From assembly GCA_018823835.1 (NCBI GenBank), contig JAHJHT010000008.1:186001-250000 (forward strand): DNA of 64,000 bases, in the 5' to 3' direction. The first letter of the stretch is position 1; every line of letters begins with the position of its first letter. The notes beneath the pieces are model-generated. The model was not told the origin of the DNA, ran no database searches, and saw nothing but the letters and a program-made list of their open reading frames with translations. Shown here in pieces: positions 26,403 through 35,294 of the stretch. This DNA is from Alphaproteobacteria bacterium (GTDB lineage: Bacteria > Pseudomonadota > Alphaproteobacteria > Rhizobiales > Rhizobiaceae). The translations under genes were made by a program, and so were the position numbers.

Positions 26403-27715
26403 GCGAAAGATGGGCGCGCATGCTGCTGTCGGCGTACCGGCTTGCAGGCTCGGCAGCCTTTCCGCTCGTCGGTCCCTATGTCGTCTGGCGCGCCACCAAG
26501 GGCAAGGAAGACCGTAACCGGCGGCGCGAGCGCTCCGGCCTTGCCGGCAGGCCGCGCCCCGAGGGACCGGTCATCTGGGCCCATGCCGCCAGCGTTGGCG
26601 AAACGGTCGCCATCATCCCTCTCATCGACAGCATCCTGGACTATGGCGTCAACGTTGTCCTGACCACGGGCACGGTGACTTCCGCCCAGGTCGCAGACGA
26701 CCGGCTTGGCGACCGCGTCATCCACCAATTCGTGCCGCTGGACCTGAAGCCGGCGATCTCGCGCTTCCTCAACCACTGGCAACCCGACCTCGCCATCATG
26801 GCGGAATCCGAAATCTGGCCAATGACGATACTGGAGCTCGGTCTGCGCCGCGTGCCGCAGGTGCTCGTCAACGGCCGCCTTTCGGACAGGTCGTTCTCGA
26901 TGTGGCGCCGGTGGCCCGACCTGTCTGAGGCCCTGTTCGAGAACATGGCTCATGTCGTCGCCCAGTCGGAGGTCGACGCGGAGCGCTTCCAGGCGCTTGG
27001 CGCGCGCCCGGTCACAGTGTCGGGCAATCTCAAGGTCGATACCAACCCGCCGCCGGTCAACGAACACGAACTGCATGCGTTGCGCCGGCAGATCGGGCTT
27101 CGGCCGAGCTGGGCGGCCGTCTCAACCCATGACGGCGAGGAAACGATGGCCGCCGAGGTGCACGCCATGCTGCGGCCGCATCATCTGGGCCTGCTCAGCA
27201 TCATCGTGCCGCGCCATCCCGACCGGGCGCTTGCACTCGCGGTGGAATTCGCGGCGATGGGGTTGAAGGTGGTGCTGCGCAGTTCTGGCGAAAGGGTGCG
27301 CTCCGACACCGACATTCTGCTCGGCGACACGATCGGCGAGATGGGGCTTTATCTGCGCCTGGCCGACATTGCCTTTGTCGGGCGCTCGCTGACCATGGAA
27401 GGCGGCCAGAATCCGCTTGAGCCGGCCATGCTGGAGACGGCGGTCCTGTCCGGTCCCAACGTTCAGAACTTCAGGGACGCTTATGAACGGCTGGTGGAAG
27501 CCGGCGCTGCCCGGATCGTCGAAGATCGCGACGGGCTGGCCGGCGAAGTGAACTTCCTGCTCGGCGACGGCCGGGCGCGTCGCGAAATGATCGCGGCAGG
27601 CGTGGCCACGGTCGAAGACATGCGCGGAGCTCTCGACAAGACATTGCGCGCTCTTGAGCCCTATGTCCGTCCCCTGATCGTCAAGTCGCGCCTGAGGCAC
27701 ACGGGAACGCACTGA
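26399..27715 (+). CDS. waaA: 3-deoxy-D-manno-octulosonic acid (Kdo) transferase
   Basis: Transfers Kdo from CMP-Kdo to the lipid A precursor at the inner membrane. The protein has 438 residues, GT30 family. A membrane-anchoring N-terminal helix leads into IWAHAASVGETVAIIPLI near residue 60, which contains the catalytic Glu region of WaaA. FMAESEIWP-type sequence appears here as MAESEIWPMT near residue 137. C-terminal EGGQNPLEPAML (near residue 338) is the classic donor-binding motif. It starts at an ATGA overlap with the acyltransferase and is 2 bases before lpxK. Confidence 0.96.
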   Translation: MSERWARMLLSAYRLAGSAAFPLVGPYVVWRATKGKEDRNRRRERSGLAGRPRPEGPVIWAHAASVGETVAIIPLIDSILDYGVNVVLTTGTVTSAQVADDRLGDRVIHQFVPLDLKPAISRFLNHWQPDLAIMAESEIWPMTILELGLRRVPQVLVNGRLSDRSFSMWRRWPDLSEALFENMAHVVAQSEVDAERFQALGARPVTVSGNLKVDTNPPPVNEHELHALRRQIGLRPSWAAVSTHDGEETMAAEVHAMLRPHHLGLLSIIVPRHPDRALALAVEFAAMGLKVVLRSSGERVRSDTDILLGDTIGEMGLYLRLADIAFVGRSLTMEGGQNPLEPAMLETAVLSGPNVQNFRDAYERLVEAGAARIVEDRDGLAGEVNFLLGDGRARREMIAAGVATVEDMRGALDKTLRALEPYVRPLIVKSRLRHTGTH

Positions 27716-27717
27716 AG

Positions 27718-28743
27718 ATGGCCAGTGAAGCGCCCCCCTTCTGGTGGGAGAAGGCCGACTGGCGTGCCTATGGGCTCTATCCCCTGTCGCGCATCTACGG
27801 CTTCTTCGCGGGCCGCCGCATGGTCAATGCGAAGCGTCAAAGAGTTGACGTTCCGGTGCTTTGCGTTGGCAACTTCACGGTTGGCGGCACCGGCAAGACA
27901 CCGCTTGCCATAGCGCTGGCCCGGCAGGCCGCGTCCATGCAACTCCACCCCGGCTTCCTGTCGCGTGGGCATGGCGGAAGCATCACCGAACCCCATCTGG
28001 TGGACCGGGAGCATGACAGCGCCAGGCAGGTCGGCGACGAACCACTCCTGCTTGCGGCTCACGCACCGACCGCGGTCACGCCGCATCGCGCCGCGGGAGC
28101 GGCCCTGCTCATCGAGAAGGGCTGCGACTTCCTGATCATGGATGACGGGTTCCAGAGCGCGCAACTGCACATGGACTATGCCCTGATCGTCGTGGACGGC
28201 CGCTATGGAGTGGGCAACGGCCATGTCTTGCCCGCGGGGCCGCTGCGCGCCGATCTCGCCCAGCAAGTGCGCTTCGCGACCGGCATCGTCAGGATGGGAG
28301 AGGACAAGGGCTCCGAAGCGGTGGTCAGGCAGGCGGCTCGCGCCGGGCTACCGATCTTCGAGGCCGCTATCCGGCCAAGCAAACCCAAGACCTACAAGGA
28401 CCGCCGCTTTCTTGCCTTCGCAGGCATCGGCCATCCTGAAAAGTTCTTCGGAACGGTTACGGATGTCGGCGGCGAGGTGGTAATGTCGCGAACCTTCCCG
28501 GACCATCACTTCTACTCCAACGAGGAATTGCGTGAACTGTCGTCGACCGCGCGGGCGGCAGGGCTGGAATTGATCACCACCGCCAAGGACGCAATTCGAC
28601 TGCATAACGGCATTGCGCCGCAGGAATTCGTCGAAAGCCTGGTGGTGCTTGAGATCAACTGCGTCTTCGAAACAAAGCAGACTGCCGAACGCATCGTCAG
28701 CGAGACTGTGGCGGCATGGCGCGAGCGTCGGCTCCAAGCCTGA
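27718..28743 (+). CDS. lpxK: tetraacyldisaccharide 4'-kinase
   Basis: Phosphorylates the 4' position of the lipid A disaccharide at the inner membrane. The 341 residues match LpxK. The Walker A motif is in VGNFTVGGTGKTP near residues 50-62. FLSRGHGG and GDEPLLLA follow as expected, then DDGFQSAQLH near residue 142, an invariant LpxK block. The gene begins 2 bases after waaA, so they are translated together. It converges with the DUF2093 gene. Confidence 0.96.
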   Translation: MASEAPPFWWEKADWRAYGLYPLSRIYGFFAGRRMVNAKRQRVDVPVLCVGNFTVGGTGKTPLAIALARQAASMQLHPGFLSRGHGGSITEPHLVDREHDSARQVGDEPLLLAAHAPTAVTPHRAAGAALLIEKGCDFLIMDDGFQSAQLHMDYALIVVDGRYGVGNGHVLPAGPLRADLAQQVRFATGIVRMGEDKGSEAVVRQAARAGLPIFEAAIRPSKPKTYKDRRFLAFAGIGHPEKFFGTVTDVGGEVVMSRTFPDHHFYSNEELRELSSTARAAGLELITTAKDAIRLHNGIAPQEFVESLVVLEINCVFETKQTAERIVSETVAAWRERRLQA

Positions 28744-28791
28744 CACGCAGGGCCGCGCTGTGAAATAGGGCAGTCGCCGGGTAAGCCGACC

Positions 28792-29022
28792 CTAGCGCTG
28801 CTTCAGCAGCGGGTTCGATTCCGTTTCCCGCTTCAGCGAAACAATGGCATTGAGATACGGCTCCTGGCGCGCGACGCTCCAGTACTTGAGCTCGTCAAGC
28901 GGAATGGACTCGCCGGTAACCGCGCAGCGCACGAAGACGCCCGGGCTGGTGACCTGGAAGTCGCCATCGAGATAGCGGATGCGGGCTTCGCGTGCGCCCG
29001 GGCCTTCAAATCTGTTCATCAT
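28792..29022 (-). CDS. DUF2093 domain protein
   Basis: A small protein of 76 residues that I recognise as DUF2093. MNRFEGPGAREARIRYLDG and FVRCAVTGESIPLDELKYWS are the conserved blocks. It has no membrane segment and no known function. I chose the first of two adjacent ATG codons (29022/29019); an open extension to 29064 lacks similarity to the family. It is convergent with lpxK and lies 84 bases upstream of the mutL 3' end, on the same strand as mutL. Confidence 0.88.
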   Translation of the reverse strand: MMNRFEGPGAREARIRYLDGDFQVTSPGVFVRCAVTGESIPLDELKYWSVARQEPYLNAIVSLKRETESNPLLKQR

Positions 29023-29106
29023 GGGCGCTGCTCGACTGGCTCCAACTACTTTACCTTCCGCCACAAATCGCCGCGACCGTCAAGTATTCCGGTCTGTGGC
29101 CACGCG

Positions 29107-30951
29107 TCACCGGCGGCCGAACAAACGTTCGATATCGGCGAGCTTGAGCTCAATATAGGTCGGGCGGCCGTGATTGCACGTGCCCGATCCGGGTGTCGCC
29201 TCCATCTGGCGCAACAGCGCATTCATCTCCTCGGGCCTCATCAGTCTTCCCGATCTGACGGAGCCGTGGCACGCCATGGTGGAGGCGATGCGGTCGAGCC
29301 GTTCCTTGAGCAGTTCGGTGGTGTCGTTGTCAGCGATCTCGTCCGCCAGATCGCGGATCAGCTGGCCGACATTCGTTTCGCCGAGCATTGACGGCGTCTC
29401 GCGCACCGCGACCGCCCCCGGACCGAAGCGTTCAAGGCCAAGGCCGAAGCGTGCCAGCGTATCGGCATGTGAGGCCAGCCGGTCGGCATCTTCTTCCGGC
29501 AGGTCGACGATCTCCGGGATCAACAGCATCTGCGCCGGCACCGGCCGCGAGTGAATGGCCTGCTTCAGCGCTTCATAGACAAGCCGCTCATGTGCCGCGT
29601 GCTGATCGACGATGACGAGCGAGTCCTGCGTCTGCGCGACGATGTAATTGCCGTGCACCTGCGCGCGGGCCGCTCCCAGTTCCAGGTCGAGCAATGCCGC
29701 TTCGGCTTCCGTGCTTGCCGCCCTCGCGTCCGCGCTTGCCAGTGGACCTGCGTCGAAGACCGCTTGTGCCGTTTCGCCGAACCCCGCATCGAGCGGACGG
29801 AAGGGCGATCGGGCAGGGCTGTAGCTGCCCGACGCGGAGGCCCGGAAGTCGGGATCATAGGCGCGGTGGCTGTTGGCAGGTCCCGGATGGGCATAGGCCG
29901 CTGCACCGGGCCGAAACGCCCCCATCATGCCGGCAGCACCGGTCGTGGCCGTGCGGATGCCGGCCGCAGCCAGCGCCTGGCGCGTCGCGCCGACGATCAG
30001 GCCGCGCACGAGACCGGGATCGCGGAAGCGGACATCCGCCTTGGCCGGGTGCACGTTCACGTCCACCAGTGCGGGGTCGAGCGTCAGAAACAGTACAGTC
30101 ACGGCATGCCGGTCGCGCGGCAGGACATCCATGAAGGCGCCGCGGATGGCGCCGGCAATCAGCTTGTCGCGCACCGGGCGGCCGTTGACATAGGCATATT
30201 GCTGCAGCGCGTTGGCGCGCGTGTAGGAGGGAATGGAGACGTGGCCGGACAGCGCTATGCCCTCGCGCTCGGCCTCGATGGGTATCGAGTTTTCGGGAAA
30301 CTCCTTGCCCATCACCTGGGCGATGCGCCGCAGCCGGCCGTCCGGCGTAGCGTCGGTCGCCGGCAGGTCTAGCGTCGTGCGGTCGCTGCCCGAGAGCGTG
30401 AAGCGAACGCCGGGAAAGGCGATGGCGATGCGTTTGACGACGTCGCCGATGGCGGTGGTCTCGGCCCGCTCGCCCTTCATGAACTTCAGGCGCGCAGGCG
30501 TTGCGTAGAACAGGTCTCTCACCTCGACAGACGTGCCGCGGTTGGCCGCCGCAGGGCGGGCCGGCGAGACGTCGCCCCCCTCGATCGAAATCTCGGACGC
30601 GGAATCGGCCTCCTTCGTGCGTGATCGGATGGTCAGCCGCGACACCGAGCCGATCGACGGCAGCGCCTCACCACGAAAGCCAAGCGAGCGGATATCGTGG
30701 ATGTCGGATGACAGCTTGGAGGTGCAATGACGCGAGACCGCGAGTTCCAGCTCGTCCTCGGAAATGCCGCCGCCGTCGTCGATCACGCGGATCATGTTGA
30801 GCCCGCCGCCGGACGTTGCGATCTCGACGCGCGAAGCACCGGCATCGAGCGCGTTCTCGACCAGTTCCTTCACCACGCTCGCCGGCCGCTCGATTACCTC
30901 GCCGGCGGCGATCTGGTTGATCATCGTTTCTGTGAGTTGGCGTATGGGCAT
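29107..30951 (-). CDS. mutL: DNA mismatch repair protein MutL
   Basis: Mismatch repair ATPase and endonuclease, 614 residues. The N-terminal GHKL domain has ENALDAGAS (about residue 33), DDGGGI (about 58) and [11 protein letters not shown] (about 92). The C-terminal dimerisation domain contains [12 protein letters not shown], an intact DQHA(X)2E(X)4E endonuclease motif, and ends with [11 protein letters not shown]. It should therefore nick DNA itself, as expected for bacteria without MutH. A variable linker (residues 335-430) is Ala/Pro/Gly rich. The ATG at 30951 fits [19 protein letters not shown], the standard start. Confidence 0.97.
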   Translation of the reverse strand: MPIRQLTETMINQIAAGEVIERPASVVKELVENALDAGASRVEIATSGGGLNMIRVIDDGGGISEDELELAVSRHCTSKLSSDIHDIRSLGFRGEALPSIGSVSRLTIRSRTKEADSASEISIEGGDVSPARPAAANRGTSVEVRDLFYATPARLKFMKGERAETTAIGDVVKRIAIAFPGVRFTLSGSDRTTLDLPATDATPDGRLRRIAQVMGKEFPENSIPIEAEREGIALSGHVSIPSYTRANALQQYAYVNGRPVRDKLIAGAIRGAFMDVLPRDRHAVTVLFLTLDPALVDVNVHPAKADVRFRDPGLVRGLIVGATRQALAAAGIRTATTGAAGMMGAFRPGAAAYAHPGPANSHRAYDPDFRASASGSYSPARSPFRPLDAGFGETAQAVFDAGPLASADARAASTEAEAALLDLELGAARAQVHGNYIVAQTQDSLVIVDQHAAHERLVYEALKQAIHSRPVPAQMLLIPEIVDLPEEDADRLASHADTLARFGLGLERFGPGAVAVRETPSMLGETNVGQLIRDLADEIADNDTTELLKERLDRIASTMACHGSVRSGRLMRPEEMNALLRQMEATPGSGTCNHGRPTYIELKLADIERLFGRR

Positions 30952-30992
30952 GGCGGCATTCTACATGGATTCGCCAGACGGCGACCAGCGTC

Positions 30993-31892
30993 TCACTGGG
31001 AAGTCAGCCAGTCCCGAACCGTCCTGGCGCTCTGGCTGAGTTCCCGGTTCTTCGGCCAGGCGACGTGGAAGGCGAATCCGGTTCGCATGACGTGGTCGGT
31101 GATCTGGACGAGCAGGCCGCTGGCGACAAGGCGGTCGGTCAGATGACGCCAGCCAAGCCCGATACCCTGGCCCTCCATGACGGCCTGGATGACGAGCACG
31201 TAGTCGTTGATGAGCAGGCCCCGATTGGCTGCGGATCCGCTGATGCCGGCGGAGCGGAACCAGTCCCTCCAGCTCGCAGCCGCCCTGATCGGCTCCTCCA
31301 GATGGATCAGCTGATGCGATGCGATATCGGCCGGCGTCAACGGCTGTCCGGCGCGCGCGACATAGCTCGGTCCGGCGACGGCGCAGATCTCTTCGTCGGC
31401 AATCCGCAGCAGGTTGTAGTCGGGCCAGTCCGATGGCGCGCCGCCGCGAATCCCGAGCGGTATGTCCTCGGCGAGCAGGTTGACGTCGCGGTCCGCGGTC
31501 TGGATGCGCAGGTCGATGTCGGGCAGGTCGTCGCGGAACTTCTGCAGGCGCGGCATCATCCAGAAGGAGGCGAAGGCGGTGGAGGCCGAGAGTGTTACGT
31601 GCGCTCCGCTTGCCCGCCCGCGGATATCTTCGGCCGACTTGCGGATATGGGAGAGCCCGAGCGTCACATCGGTGAGAAATCGCCCGCCGGTCTCGGTGAG
31701 CGAGACCTGACGGTGGCGGCGCTGGAACAGCTTGACGCCGAGTTGCTCCTCAAGCCCCCGGATCGAATAGGACACGGCTGCCTGGCTCATGCCCAGTTCC
31801 TTGCCCGCGGCGGTGAAACTGGAAAGCCGTCCGGCTGCCTCGAACACGATGAGGTTTCCGGCCGACGGCAACAGGTGGCGAAGGCTTTGCAT
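30993..31892 (-). CDS. LysR-family transcriptional regulator
   Basis: A 299-residue LTTR. The helix-turn-helix is in SFTAAGKELGMSQAAVSYSI, followed by the family LEEQLGVKLFQRRHRQVSLT (residues about 23-65). The remainder is a typical periplasmic-binding-protein-like effector domain. It resembles the GcvA/AmpR-like subgroup. It is divergent from the MttB-family gene with 92 bases between them, so it probably controls that catabolic cluster and itself. The effector is unknown. Confidence 0.93.
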   Translation of the reverse strand: MQSLRHLLPSAGNLIVFEAAGRLSSFTAAGKELGMSQAAVSYSIRGLEEQLGVKLFQRRHRQVSLTETGGRFLTDVTLGLSHIRKSAEDIRGRASGAHVTLSASTAFASFWMMPRLQKFRDDLPDIDLRIQTADRDVNLLAEDIPLGIRGGAPSDWPDYNLLRIADEEICAVAGPSYVARAGQPLTPADIASHQLIHLEEPIRAAASWRDWFRSAGISGSAANRGLLINDYVLVIQAVMEGQGIGLGWRHLTDRLVASGLLVQITDHVMRTGFAFHVAWPKNRELSQSARTVRDWLTSQ

Positions 31893-31895
31893 AAG

Positions 31896-31913
31896 TGCAG
31901 CTTATATGAAGCA
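31896..31913. promoter_or_regulatory. candidate LysR operator (TGC-N12-GCA dyad)
   Basis: An imperfect palindrome TGCAGCTTATATGAAGCA is centred on TATA in the divergent LysR/MttB intergenic region, starting 4 bases upstream of the LysR ATG. Dyads of this kind are typical LTTR sites. Only one copy was seen and no binding data exist. Confidence 0.35.
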
Positions 31914-31984
31914 TCAGGATTTTCCAGCGTCACAGCGTCACCCGCAGGCACTAGCTTCGTAGCTGGCTCAAGAGGGAGGGTCCG

Positions 31985-33553
31985 ATGCACACCGCCACTG
32001 CCGAAATCGCAGGCGAGCCTGCAAAGCGGCGCGAACGCTCAGGCGGTCGAATCGCCCGGCGCGAGTTGCGCTCGCACGACTCGGAGGGGCTCGGCCGTCC
32101 CTACATCGTCCGCAACATTCCGACCTACGACATCCTGTCGGAAGAAAATCTCCTTCGGATCGAGGCCACGGCCGACCGGATTCTAGCCGAGATCGGCATC
32201 GAATTCCGCGACGATCCGGTGGTTCTCGATCATTGGAAGCGGGCGGGAGCCAGGATTGACGGCAACCTCGTCAAGTTCGAGCCGGGCATGCTGCGCGAAA
32301 TCCTGAAGACCGCACCGGCGAGCTTCACCCAGCACGCGCGCAATCCCGCTGCCTCGGTCGAGATCGGCGGCAAGAGCGTCGTCTTCTCGCCGGCCTACGG
32401 ATCGCCCTTCGTCATGGATATCGACAAGGGCCGCCGCTACGGCACGATCGAGGACTTCCGTAACTTCGTGAAGCTGGCGCAGTCGTCGCCCTGGCTGCAC
32501 CATTCAGGCGGGACCATCTGTGAGCCGGTCGACGTGCCCGTCAACAAGCGCCACCTCGACATGGTCTACAGCCACATCAAGTACTCCGATCGCGGCTTCA
32601 TGGGCTCTGTGACGGCCGAGGACCGGGCCGACGATTCCATCGACATGGCCCGCATCGTCTTCGGCGAGAGCTTCGTGGACGAGAACTGCGTGATCCTCGG
32701 CAATGTCAACGTGAACTCGCCGCTGGTCTGGGATGCGACCATGACCAGCGCCCTGCGAGCCTATGCCCGCGCCAATCAGGCGGCGGTCGTGGTGCCGTTC
32801 ATCCTCGGCGGCGCGATGGGCCCGGTTACCAATGCCGGAGCGATAGCGCAGTCGCTGGCCGAGACCCTGGCCGGCTGCGCGCTGACCCAACTCGAACGGC
32901 CGGGCGCTCCGGTAATCTTCGGCAATTTCCTGTCGTCGATGTCGCTGAGGTCCGGATCGCCGACCTTCGGCACGCCCGAGCCCGCAATAGGCTCGATGGT
33001 GATCGGGCAACTGGCGCGGCGGCTGAACCTGCCGCTCAGGTGTTCCGGCAACTTCACCACCTCGAAGCTGCCGGACGCCCATGCGATGAACGAAGGCACC
33101 ATGTCGATGCTGGCAGCCGTCCATTGCGGCGCCAACTTCATCCTGCATTCGGCGGGCTTCCTCGATGGGCTGCTGTCGATGTCCTACGAGAAATTCGTGA
33201 TGGACGCCGATTTCTGCGGCGCGCTGCACACCTATCTCGACGGCATCAAGCTCGACGACAACCAGTTGGCGCTCGAAGCCTTCCGGGAGGTTGGACCGGG
33301 CAGCCATTTCTTCGGCTGCGCGCATACGATGGAGAACTACGAGACGGCTTTCTGGGACTCCGAGATCGCCGACAACGAACCTTTCGAGAAGTGGCAGGCG
33401 GCCGGCTCGGAAGATGCCGCGATCCGCGCCAACCGGCGCTGGAAGAAGGCGCTCGCCGAGTATGTCGCGCCGCCGCTCGACGAGGCCACAGACGAGGCAT
33501 TGCAGGACTTCATGGCGCGCAGGAAAGCGTCGATGGAAGATTCCTGGTACTGA
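31985..33553 (+). CDS. trimethylamine methyltransferase (MttB) superfamily protein, non-pyrrolysine type
   Basis: A 522-residue protein of the MttB/COG5598 superfamily, TIM-barrel methyltransferases that demethylate quaternary or tertiary amines. YDILSEENLLRIEATADRIL at residues 50-70 and ADRILAEIGIEF are typical. The C-terminal block SHFFGCAHTMENYETAFW (about residue 440) matches the family. The frame has no internal TAG, so it belongs to the large group without pyrrolysine, whose characterised members use glycine betaine, proline betaine or carnitine. No corrinoid protein gene is adjacent. GAGGGAGGG precedes the ATG. It is 10 bases upstream of the enolase-superfamily gene. Confidence 0.9.
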   Translation: MHTATAEIAGEPAKRRERSGGRIARRELRSHDSEGLGRPYIVRNIPTYDILSEENLLRIEATADRILAEIGIEFRDDPVVLDHWKRAGARIDGNLVKFEPGMLREILKTAPASFTQHARNPAASVEIGGKSVVFSPAYGSPFVMDIDKGRRYGTIEDFRNFVKLAQSSPWLHHSGGTICEPVDVPVNKRHLDMVYSHIKYSDRGFMGSVTAEDRADDSIDMARIVFGESFVDENCVILGNVNVNSPLVWDATMTSALRAYARANQAAVVVPFILGGAMGPVTNAGAIAQSLAETLAGCALTQLERPGAPVIFGNFLSSMSLRSGSPTFGTPEPAIGSMVIGQLARRLNLPLRCSGNFTTSKLPDAHAMNEGTMSMLAAVHCGANFILHSAGFLDGLLSMSYEKFVMDADFCGALHTYLDGIKLDDNQLALEAFREVGPGSHFFGCAHTMENYETAFWDSEIADNEPFEKWQAAGSEDAAIRANRRWKKALAEYVAPPLDEATDEALQDFMARRKASMEDSWY

Positions 33554-33563
33554 GGCCGGCGCG

Positions 33564-34748
33564 ATGAAGATCACCGCAATTCGCGTAACCCATGTCAACG
33601 TGCCCTTCGATGCACCGTTCTGGTGGACCGGCGGCCACTACCCGGGCGCGTCGAAGTCGATCATCGAGGTCGAGACGGACGCCGGCATCGTCGGGCTCGG
33701 CGAAGCGCCCTGGTGGCATTTCGGCGAGGTCGTCAAGGCGGAGATCGCGCCGGCCCTGCTGGGCGCCGATCCGCTCGACATCGCCGACTGCGAAAGCCGC
33801 TGCGTGCCGCCCTGGCAGATTACCGCCAACACCGGCGAGAATGCCGCCTCGGTGGCGTTCGGTGCCGTGGAGATGGCGTTATGGGATATCCGGGGCAAGG
33901 CCTTCGGCATGCCGCTCTACAAGCTGCTGGGCGGCGCGGTGCGAAAAAACATCCCGTTCTCGGAGTATTTCGCCTTTCGTCCTGCCAGTGGCGGCGCCGG
34001 CGGCGAGATGTCGCCGGAGGCGATCGTCGACTACTGCCTTAAGATGCGCGAGGAGCATGGGTCGAGCATCTTCGAGGGCAAGCTCATCCTCGGCGATCCG
34101 CAACTCGAAATCCGGACCGTTCGCATGCTGCGCGAGGCGCTTGGCGACACAGCGCAGATCAAGCTCGATTCCAACATGCAGTGGTCGCTGACGACGGCAC
34201 GCTGGGTGCTGCGGGAAATCGAGCCATTCAACATCCGCAACTATGAGGATCCGGTGGCCTCCTTCGAGGAAATGGCGGCCCTCAGGCAGCATTCGCGCAT
34301 TCCGTTCTCGACGCATGTGCCGGATCTGCGGCGCGCCGTCGCGCTGGGGACTCCCGACACATTCGTCTGCAATTTCGCTGCCCTTGGCGGCATCGGCAGG
34401 ACGTTGAAGTTCATCGCCGCCTGCGAGGCGATGGGCAAGGGATTCTGGTGCTATTCCAACGATCTGGGCATCATGACCGCGGCCTATCTGCACGTGGTTG
34501 CGGCGACGCCGTGGATCACCGAAGCCTCGCAGTCGCTGTTTCGTTGGCAGGTTGGCGACGTCATCAGGGACGGACCCTTCCGACAGATGAGCGACACGGT
34601 GCCAGTACCGGAGGGAGACGGGCTTGGCGTCGAACTCGATCCGGCGGCGATGAAGCGCTGGGCCACCCACTTTACGGAGCACGGACCGATGGGGCACTTT
34701 ATGGATCCCGGCAATCCGGGCCGCTACCGCCGTCTGCCATTGCATTGA
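33564..34748 (+). CDS. enolase superfamily (mandelate racemase/glucarate dehydratase-like) enzyme
   Basis: About 394 residues. The N-terminal capping domain (residues 1-125) is followed by the C-terminal barrel. Expected metal ligands are visible: Asp in KLDSNMQWS (about residue 202) and Glu in NYEDPV (about 228). The first barrel Lys is in FEGKLILGD (about 172), where the family often has KxK but here the second Lys is Ile. The His of the His-Asp dyad of glucarate dehydratase also seems absent (YSNDLGIM in that region). The tail DTVPVPEGDGLGVELDPAAM resembles the glucarate dehydratase subgroup. The substrate is unknown; the context suggests an N-methylated acid. Start ATG 33564 chosen from domain limits. 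Confidence 0.88.
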   Translation: MKITAIRVTHVNVPFDAPFWWTGGHYPGASKSIIEVETDAGIVGLGEAPWWHFGEVVKAEIAPALLGADPLDIADCESRCVPPWQITANTGENAASVAFGAVEMALWDIRGKAFGMPLYKLLGGAVRKNIPFSEYFAFRPASGGAGGEMSPEAIVDYCLKMREEHGSSIFEGKLILGDPQLEIRTVRMLREALGDTAQIKLDSNMQWSLTTARWVLREIEPFNIRNYEDPVASFEEMAALRQHSRIPFSTHVPDLRRAVALGTPDTFVCNFAALGGIGRTLKFIAACEAMGKGFWCYSNDLGIMTAAYLHVVAATPWITEASQSLFRWQVGDVIRDGPFRQMSDTVPVPEGDGLGVELDPAAMKRWATHFTEHGPMGHFMDPGNPGRYRRLPLH

Positions 34749-34803
34749 GAGGGAAGGCGGGCCGATGGTCGGCGGGGCACGTCACTCGAACATCTGGTGG
34801 ACC

Positions 34804-35253
34804 ATGCGATCGCATTATGCACTCGGTCTTGGCTTGTTGGGATCGCTTCTGGCGCCGCTGGTGGCGACGGCCGGGGAGCCCAGCGAAGTCGTGAGGCAGT
34901 TCTACCTGCAGCCCGGCCTCGAACTGGAAATGTCGGCCCGCGACAGCTTCATCGATCCGGCGCGCCGGATTCTGAACCTGAACGACGAAATCCGTCACGG
35001 AGGCGACGAGGGATGCCTCGATCCGGCGCTGCCGTTCAACGATTCCGACTTCGATCCGGCCGTTGTCGCCCGGACGCTGACGCTCAAGGAAGTCGCCACC
35101 GGCGGGGAAGCCACGGTGCTTGCGACCTTCATGGCCTCGGACGAGGCACAGACCGTGCAATGGCGCCTGAAAAACGTCGACGGCACCTGGAAGGTATTCG
35201 ATCTCGTGTCGATGACGAAGGACTGGGCGTTGAGCCGCTTCCAGTGCGAATAG
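34804..35253 (+). CDS. small secreted protein of unknown function
   Basis: About 149 residues with a signal peptide (MRSHYALGLGLLGSLLAPLV, cleavage after ATA). The mature part contains EVVRQFYLQPGLELEM, two Cys (GDEGCLDP and the penultimate residue, FQCE) that might form a disulfide, and QTVQWRLKNVDGTWKVFDLV near the C-terminus, which resembles DUF3828-like or NTF2-like lipoprotein strands. I do not assign a family firmly. The ATG at 34804 places the signal peptide at the N-terminus; a longer start at 34765 is possible. It sits inside the methyltransferase/flavoenzyme cluster. Confidence 0.75.
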   Translation: MRSHYALGLGLLGSLLAPLVATAGEPSEVVRQFYLQPGLELEMSARDSFIDPARRILNLNDEIRHGGDEGCLDPALPFNDSDFDPAVVARTLTLKEVATGGEATVLATFMASDEAQTVQWRLKNVDGTWKVFDLVSMTKDWALSRFQCE

Positions 35254-35294
35254 CCGGCTCGCGGCACCCTTGAACCAAGCAGCGGCGTGAAGAC

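Noticed and set aside
31985-33553. Pyrrolysine-containing MttB
   Set aside because: The frame runs without any internal TAG from start to stop, so no pyrrolysine codon is present.
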